Assembly: GCF_029762515.1 (NCBI RefSeq)
Contig: NZ_JARVGN010000015.1
Coordinates: 1 to 11,675 of the forward strand
From: Methanocalculus sp.
GTDB taxonomy: Archaea; Halobacteriota; Methanomicrobia; Methanomicrobiales; Methanocorpusculaceae
DNA length: 11,675 nt
Reading direction: 5' to 3'
Below the pieces are notes generated by a model. The model did no database searches. It worked only from the letters and a program-made list of their open reading frames with translations, and had not been told where the DNA came from. Below, one piece after another: positions 8,472 to 11,675 of this stretch. Positions within the stretch are counted from its first letter, which is position 1. Every line of letters starts with the position of its first letter. The position numbers and the translations under genes were made by a program.

Positions 8472-9737
8472 TCAAGCGTCTGTAAGCAGAATCTTAATTT
8501 CCCGCGCGATTTCCTTAGCCATCAGGGGAGGTACCGCATTTCCAACCTGAACATACTGGGCCGTCCTAGGTCCTTCAAAGAGATAATTATCAGGGAATGA
8601 CTGGAGGCGGGCCGCTTCCCGTACTGTCAATGAGCGTGCCTGTTTAATATCCGGATGAATGAAGTAGTGGCCGTCCCTTGAGAGATGAGCAACAACAGCG
8701 TGGGACAGGCCATTACCATCGACCACCTTAAACCGATCAAGGAATGAAGACTGGTTTTTGTGTGTCTTCAGGTTTTCCGGAATCTCGTTGTAACGCAGGC
8801 GTTTTTTATTTTTGTTCCACATCCTTATTGCAATTCTGTAAATTTCACGATCCCGGTCAATGTGACTTCGGGCAACATGGTGCCGGACAGATTTCTGACC
8901 ATTGCGTAAATCATATTTTAAGAGGTATTCTCGGGGGCGCCCTGCTCTGTATCTCTGGGGGCCATCGGTGCCCGTTCCGGGTTCTAATTCAGGGAGGTCC
9001 TTCAGCACGTCCCAGACCTGGTGTGGGTTATCTTTAGTCTCAAAATCCGGATATTCAAAATCATGCTCTTTCTTCCATCCGATGAAGATAATGCGCTTAC
9101 GATCCTGAAGAACTCCAAAATTCCGTGCATTCAGTATCCGCGGTTCAGGGTGGGTGTTATAACCAAGCTGGTCAACTCTCCGGAGGAAATCTGTATAAAT
9201 TTCACCTTTTCTAGCACTGATAAGACCCGGGACGTTTTCAAAGACAAATATTTCTGGCTTGAACTCATGGATGAACCGGAGGTAGTGGAGATACAGGTGG
9301 TTGCGTGGATCGTTTCGCATTTTATTTGGATCTCTCCCCCTTCCAATGAGTGAATATGCCTGACATGGGGGACCGCCGATGATTACGTCCACTTCTTCCC
9401 TACCAAGTTCATAAAGGCGATCATAGACCATCTGAATAATGAAATCTTCTGTAGATGGCGATAATTCGCGATTTATGACTCCGGTATCATGAATGCCGAG
9501 TGATTCACACTCTTTGAGGAATTCATCACGAGTAATATCCTGATTATAGTAATGGTAATAGATATCCAGATGACCCTTTGCGGCGAGGTTGTGGTACAGA
9601 GCCCGGGTTTCAAGCGTCTGTGCCGCATGGGCATTCATCTCGATATGGGAAATAATATTGAAATTATGCCGGGAAAAGCCCTCGGTGAGCCCGCCTGCGC
9701 CTGCAAACATATCCAGAACTACATAATGAGACGCCAT
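8472..9737 (-). CDS. DNA (cytosine-5-)-methyltransferase of an Mza-type system
   Basis: 421 residues. It transfers a methyl group from S-adenosylmethionine to C5 of cytosine. All landmark motifs are in order: I, LDMFAGAGGL (8-17, SAM binding); IV, GGPPCQAYS (121-129) with catalytic Cys125; VI, FENVPGL (166-172); VIII, QDRKR (211-215); IX, TVREAARLQSFP (371-382); X, QVGNAVPP (397-404). The target recognition region lies between VIII and IX (about 220-365) and includes a DGHYFIHP segment; the target cannot be read from it. Length is usual for the family and nothing is truncated. The ATG at 9737 has GGTGA eight bases upstream; a GTG at 9749, adding four residues, is the alternative. It is first in the operon, so protection would be made before the attacking proteins. 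In Mza lettering this would probably be the first gene, but I have not verified the letters. Confidence 0.95.
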   Translation of the reverse strand: MASHYVVLDMFAGAGGLTEGFSRHNFNIISHIEMNAHAAQTLETRALYHNLAAKGHLDIYYHYYNQDITRDEFLKECESLGIHDTGVINRELSPSTEDFIIQMVYDRLYELGREEVDVIIGGPPCQAYSLIGRGRDPNKMRNDPRNHLYLHYLRFIHEFKPEIFVFENVPGLISARKGEIYTDFLRRVDQLGYNTHPEPRILNARNFGVLQDRKRIIFIGWKKEHDFEYPDFETKDNPHQVWDVLKDLPELEPGTGTDGPQRYRAGRPREYLLKYDLRNGQKSVRHHVARSHIDRDREIYRIAIRMWNKNKKRLRYNEIPENLKTHKNQSSFLDRFKVVDGNGLSHAVVAHLSRDGHYFIHPDIKQARSLTVREAARLQSFPDNYLFEGPRTAQYVQVGNAVPPLMAKEIAREIKILLTDA

Positions 9738-9745
9738 TGGATCAT

Positions 9746-9750
9746 TCACC
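9746..9750 (-). promoter_or_regulatory. Ribosome binding site favouring the ATG start of the methyltransferase
   Basis: The minus strand reads GGTGA, eight bases before ATG (9735-9737). The GTG inside this same motif (9747-9749) is the alternative start, so the two readings are mutually exclusive uses of one sequence. GGTGA is the core of the archaeal Shine-Dalgarno sequence. Confidence 0.5.
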
Positions 9751-9759
9751 AGCCACTTG

Positions 9760-9778
9760 AAATCGAGATTAAATCGAG
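9760..9778 (-). repeat. Two direct CTCGATTT repeats, 11 bases apart: candidate operator
   Basis: The octamer CTCGATTT occurs at 9771-9778 and again at 9760-9767 on the minus strand, one helical turn apart. Both copies lie between the TATA-like box and the predicted transcription start. A protein bound there on one face of the DNA would block RNA polymerase entry. No regulator gene is visible in the window, so the binding protein is unknown. Two octamers could also recur by chance in AT-rich DNA. Confidence 0.45.
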
Positions 9779-9779
9779 C

Positions 9780-9788
9780 TTATTATGT
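9780..9788 (-). promoter_or_regulatory. Probable main promoter (TATA-like box) of the defence operon
   Basis: The minus strand reads ACATAATAA in an AT-rich stretch, preceded by an A-rich CAAACA segment. Initiation about 26 bases downstream, near 9758, would leave a leader of about 20 bases before the methyltransferase ATG. No other good candidate lies between this and the divergent plus-strand gene. No bacterial -35/-10 pair with proper spacing was seen. Confidence 0.5.
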
Positions 9789-10087
9789 TTGTTTGCCAGG
9801 ATGAGGAATAAGAATTTTCTTTTGCATTTACTTCAATGCCGGGGACGGCGTGAAAGTGAAGTCTTGGCCTCATTGGTTTGGTTATTTGTCTCTCAAAAAT
9901 TCAAGAGCTCACAGAATCAGTGAATTTTATGAAAATGTTTTGATCTAATTTTTCAAATGACAAAGTAATCACACGATCCCTAACACCATTCATTTTCAAC
10001 TCCCCCTTCCACGGATCTCTCATAATACTCCACAAATCCACCAATCGTGCACTACAGAGACATTCTAAACCACCACCACAAATTCTT

Positions 10088-10103
10088 GCGGCGGCCCCGC
10101 CGC
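10088..10103. repeat. Short GC hairpin at the compositional boundary
   Basis: GCGGCG (10088-10093) pairs with CGCCGC (10098-10103) around a GCCC loop, followed by eight C in a row. There is no T-tract on either side, so it is not an obvious terminator. It sits exactly where AT-rich island DNA gives way to GC-rich DNA. Confidence 0.45.
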
Positions 10104-10169
10104 CACCCCCCCCTCACAAATCTTTAACTCCGCGCACGCCAAGTCCGGCCCCACACTGGGTGGTTTTGT

Positions 10170-10589
10170 ATGGCGTCAAAACTCATGGAGTATTTCAACA
10201 AATCCCCGCGGATCGGGACGCTGAGCACGGCGGACCGGGCCGGGAAGGTCGATTCCGCCGTCTTCGGCTCGCCGCACATGGCCGACGAGAAGACTGTGGT
10301 CATGGCCCTCGGGAAGAACCGCACGCAGGAGAACCTGCGGGAAAACCCGCACGCGGTCTTTTTGATCATGGAGCCGGGGGAGGCGATCGGCGACTGGAAG
10401 GGGGTCCGGGTCTACCTGGAGGTGAAGGAGCTGGCGACCTCGGGCCCGCTGCTCGAAGGCCTGAAAGGGAGGATTGCGAGCATGCTCGGGGAGGAGGCGG
10501 CCGGGATGATCGATGCCGCCGTGCGGTTCGAGGTCACCGAAGTCCGGCCGCTCGTCGACATGGGCCAGGGCTGGGAGCAGTCGATATAG
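10170..10589 (+). CDS. Pyridoxamine 5'-phosphate oxidase-like, FMN-binding split-barrel protein
   Basis: 139 residues, the usual length for small members of this family. The pattern PRIGTLSTADRAGKVDSAVF (13-32), followed by TVVMALGKNRTQENLRENP (42-60) and AVFLIM (62-67), matches the FMN-binding split barrel, with Lys49-Asn50-Arg51-Thr52 in the region that usually holds the flavin phosphate. Such archaeal proteins are often annotated as flavin reductases or pyridoxamine-phosphate-oxidase-like proteins, but the substrate cannot be told from sequence. It should be cytoplasmic: no signal or membrane segment. The ATG has GGTGG six bases upstream. Codon use is strongly GC-biased, unlike the defence genes, and it reads away from them, so it belongs to the flanking host-like DNA rather than the defence operon. 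A GC-rich hairpin follows 17 bases after the stop. Confidence 0.88.
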   Translation: MASKLMEYFNKSPRIGTLSTADRAGKVDSAVFGSPHMADEKTVVMALGKNRTQENLRENPHAVFLIMEPGEAIGDWKGVRVYLEVKELATSGPLLEGLKGRIASMLGEEAAGMIDAAVRFEVTEVRPLVDMGQGWEQSI

Positions 10590-10605
10590 GCAGGTGCCGG
10601 GATAA

Positions 10606-10650
10606 ATCGACCCGGCCCCCGCTGCGGGGTTCCTGCGGGGGCCGGGCGAT
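10606..10650 (+). terminator. Strong GC-rich hairpin after the flavoprotein gene, probable terminator or processing site
   Basis: CCCGGCCCCCGC (10611-10622) pairs perfectly with GCGGGGGCCGGG (10635-10646) around a 12-base loop. The stem extends by ATCG (10606-10609) with CGAT (10647-10650), leaving A10610 as a bulge: 16 base pairs in all. A pyrimidine-rich, T-poor tract follows. Archaeal termination usually relies on T-runs, so an mRNA-stabilising role is also possible. Confidence 0.55.
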
Positions 10651-10693
10651 TCCCTTCCCTCCGGAGAGCCGCCGGCCCCCTCGCGGGACAACA

Positions 10694-10701
10694 CCTATAA
10701 G
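10694..10701 (+). promoter_or_regulatory. TATA-like box for the BON-domain gene
   Basis: CCTATAAG lies between the hairpin and the next gene. Initiation about 26 bases downstream, near 10724, would fall after an upstream in-frame ATG at 10714 and give a leader of about 45 bases before the ATG at 10771. It thus supports the shorter reading of that gene. Confidence 0.5.
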
Positions 10702-10770
10702 CGTTGAGGCACAATGCCGCACGGCTCTGCGCTGCGGAAAAGGCGGTGCGGGGCGCAGGGGGAGAATGGA

Positions 10771-11454
10771 ATGGTGCTCTCGGACGAAGAGATCAAGAAG
10801 CGGATCGTCGACGACCTGTACTGGGATGCCAGCATCGATGCCTCGAAGGTCGAGGTGACGGTGGACAACGGCTGGGTGACCCTCAACGGGATGGTCCCCT
10901 CCTATGCGGCACGCTTCAGGGCGACCGACGCCGCGTGCCGCATCCTGGACGTGATCGAGGTCGACAACTATCTCATGGTACGGTATCCGCCGGAGGTTGC
11001 CGTGCCCGCCGATGCCGACATCAAGCAGAGCGTGCTCTACAACCTTGCCGCCGACCCGGACATGGACACCACCGATATCCGGGTGTCGGTGCGTGCGGGG
11101 ATCGTGACGATGCAGGGGTCGGTGGACCAGTACTGGAAGAAGATCGAGGCCGAATGGATCGCCTGCAGGGGCCGCGGCGTCATCGATATCGTGAACGAGC
11201 TCGCTGTCGTCCCGACCCGGAGCATCGCCGACCGGGCGATCGCCGACGACGTGCGGGCCGCCCTGGAGCGCAACGCCCGGGTGAGCGTCGAGGACGTGAC
11301 CGTCGAAGTGGAGGACGGCACCGTGACCCTCACCGGGCGGGTGCCGAACTGGTCCACCCGGCGTGCGGCGGTCGATGCGGCGGCGTTCACCGGGGGCGTG
11401 GTGGACGTCATCGACCTCCTGGTGATTCGCCAGACGGTGCGGGTTTCCCCGTAA
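10771..11454 (+). CDS. Triple BON-domain protein, cytoplasmic
   Basis: 227 residues consisting almost wholly of three BON domains (about 4-68, 75-142 and 154-222). Each repeats the same plan: an acidic helix (SDEEIKKRIVDDL, ADADIKQSVLYNL, ADRAIADDVRAAL), then a V-x-V strand and a G-x-V-T-hydrophobic-x-G turn (GWVTLNG, GIVTMQG, GTVTLTG), a helix, and a V-x-D/N-V/I strand. BON domains are linked to membrane or osmotic-stress proteins such as OsmY, but there is no signal peptide here, so it is probably cytoplasmic and its partner is unknown. The ATG at 10771 has GGAG six bases upstream and fits the TATA box; an ATG at 10714 would add 19 arginine-rich, low-complexity residues and lie before the likely transcript start. 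GC-rich codon use matches the flavoprotein gene. Confidence 0.85.
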   Translation: MVLSDEEIKKRIVDDLYWDASIDASKVEVTVDNGWVTLNGMVPSYAARFRATDAACRILDVIEVDNYLMVRYPPEVAVPADADIKQSVLYNLAADPDMDTTDIRVSVRAGIVTMQGSVDQYWKKIEAEWIACRGRGVIDIVNELAVVPTRSIADRAIADDVRAALERNARVSVEDVTVEVEDGTVTLTGRVPNWSTRRAAVDAAAFTGGVVDVIDLLVIRQTVRVSP

Positions 11455-11510
11455 TGCAGGAGGAGAGAGAGCATCCGCTTCTTCTCCCCGCTCATCGCCC
11501 TTTACCGTGC

Positions 11511-11523
11511 GCGGAGCGCTCCG
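11511..11523. terminator. Palindrome after the BON gene, possible terminator between convergent genes
   Basis: CGGAGCGCTCCG (11512-11523) is a perfect 12-base palindrome. The neighbouring GCGCTCCCGC (11533-11542) can pair instead with GCGGAGCGC (11511-11519) with one bulge. The structures lie about 55 bases after the BON stop. There is no T-tract, so termination is only a suggestion. The rest of 11455-11638 shows no gene. Confidence 0.35.
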
Positions 11524-11638
11524 TCGCCCTGTGCGCTCCCGCGGAGAGGCGCTCGTACGATATCTCCGGTCTGCGGGGTGGCGCTAGGCCTGGCGCATCC
11601 CGGCACATTCGGACGCGGAACGCAGCAATCGTCCCTGC

Positions 11639-11675
11639 CTATCTCACCGCACTGAGGATCTTGTTCCGGGTCTCT
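11639..11675 (-). CDS. Possible C-terminal end of a gene entering from the right edge
   Basis: Read on the minus strand from the right edge, one frame gives ETRNKILSAVR followed by TAG at 11639-11641. A charged, amphipathic tail of this kind looks like a real protein end, and the palindromes beyond it would suit the gap between two convergent genes. Eleven codons are far too few to prove a gene or suggest a product; the frame could be open by chance. Confidence 0.25.
   Translation of the reverse strand, partial: ETRNKILSAVR

Larger units (their letters stand above)
277..9788 (-). other. Defence operon: Mza-type system with added T:G-mismatch glycosylase
   Basis: Six minus-strand genes run head to tail: C5 methyltransferase, GHKL ATPase, Z1 ATPase, DUF4420 nuclease, AIPR protein and Mig-like glycosylase. 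The first five match the composition of the experimentally reported anti-phage system Mza (MutL, Z1, DUF, AIPR) as I recall it; individual gene letters were not checked. The junctions are a 92-base gap, overlaps of 4, 11 and 8 bases, then a 26-base gap. All reading frames are intact and all expected active-site residues of the two ATPases, nuclease and methyltransferase are present, so the system looks functional. The whole block is AT-richer than the flanks, a sign of transfer. Confidence 0.8.
9750..10169. other. Divergent intergenic region and right edge of the AT-rich island
   Basis: 420 bases lie between the leftward defence operon and the rightward flavoprotein gene. The left part holds the operon promoter and repeats described separately. 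From about 9800 to 10080 the DNA is AT-rich with no convincing gene: a 41-codon frame at 9801-9923 has no recognisable product or ribosome site. An 8-base inverted repeat (9896-9903 and 9921-9928) is too weak to call a terminator. From about 10086 the sequence turns sharply GC-rich, with a small hairpin, a run of eight C (10106-10113), a weak TTTAA box (10123-10127) and the GGTGG ribosome site before 10170. The switch marks the boundary of the transferred-looking segment. Confidence 0.6.

Noticed and set aside
9552..9923. 123-codon plus-strand frame overlapping the methyltransferase start and intergenic DNA
   Set aside because: Most of it lies antisense to the conserved N-terminus of the methyltransferase; no ribosome site or known domain.
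9896..9928. AAAATTCA / TGAATTTT inverted repeat with a 17-base loop
   Set aside because: Eight AT-rich pairs are easily found by chance in this stretch and no gene ends there.
208..10077. ACCACCAC-like sequences near both island edges (complement of about 208-216, and 10069-10077) as terminal inverted repeats
   Set aside because: The shared core is about eight low-complexity bases with no extended match and no transposase in the window.
10176..10694. 172-codon minus-strand frame opposite the flavoprotein gene
   Set aside because: It mirrors a well-supported gene, has low-complexity Arg/Pro composition and no recognisable motif.
10160..10858. 232-codon plus-strand frame overlapping the flavoprotein and BON genes
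   Set aside because: It is arginine- and glycine-rich without domain features, as expected of an out-of-frame reading of GC-rich DNA, and spans a strong hairpin and a promoter.
1..11675. CRISPR array, tRNA, rRNA, integrase or transposase
   Set aside because: Reading both strands showed no regularly spaced repeats, no cloverleaf candidate and no recombinase motifs.

Overview
The window looks like a piece of an archaeal genome, most likely a methanogen of the Methanomicrobiales type. This is inferred from the GC-rich flanking genes (a small FMN split-barrel protein and a cytoplasmic triple-BON protein), GGTG/GGAG ribosome binding sites, and TATA-like boxes about 45-50 bases upstream of starts rather than bacterial -35/-10 pairs. 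The genus cannot be fixed from the sequence alone.

Positions of about 190-10080 are visibly AT-richer than both ends and hold one long leftward (minus-strand) gene cluster, a probable defence island. In transcription order it encodes a C5-cytosine DNA methyltransferase, a GHKL ATPase of the MutL/MORC type, a Z1-domain superfamily II ATPase, a DUF4420-type PD-(D/E)XK nuclease, an AIPR-family protein and a HhH-GPD DNA glycosylase of the T:G-mismatch (Mig) type. A GC-richer gene, probably an HNH endonuclease, runs off the left edge. The methyltransferase/MutL-like/Z1/DUF4420/AIPR set matches the anti-phage system named Mza (from MutL, Z1, AIPR), also predicted earlier from comparative genomics as a MORC/MutL-containing restriction-modification system. 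The core is therefore known. What is less usual is the likely archaeal host and the glycosylase built into the operon.

Inferred working model: the methyltransferase marks host DNA. The GHKL ATPase and Z1 motor sense or remodel foreign DNA. The PD-(D/E)XK protein, and perhaps AIPR, carry out the attack. The glycosylase repairs T:G mismatches made when 5-methylcytosine deaminates, as proposed for the Mig enzyme next to a C5 methyltransferase in Methanothermobacter. Z1, nuclease and AIPR genes are joined by short overlaps (4, 11 and 8 bases), while the methyltransferase is separated from the ATPase gene by 92 bases that include a possible internal promoter. Two CTCGATTT repeats one helical turn apart lie between the main TATA-like box and the methyltransferase start, a possible operator.

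To the right, about 420 non-coding bases lead into the GC-rich host-like region on the plus strand: a pyridoxamine-5'-phosphate-oxidase-like protein, a strong GC-rich hairpin, a TATA box and the triple-BON gene. The last 220 bases hold palindromes that may end transcription and, at the very edge, a possible C-terminal end of a minus-strand gene. No tRNA, rRNA, CRISPR array, integrase or transposase was seen.
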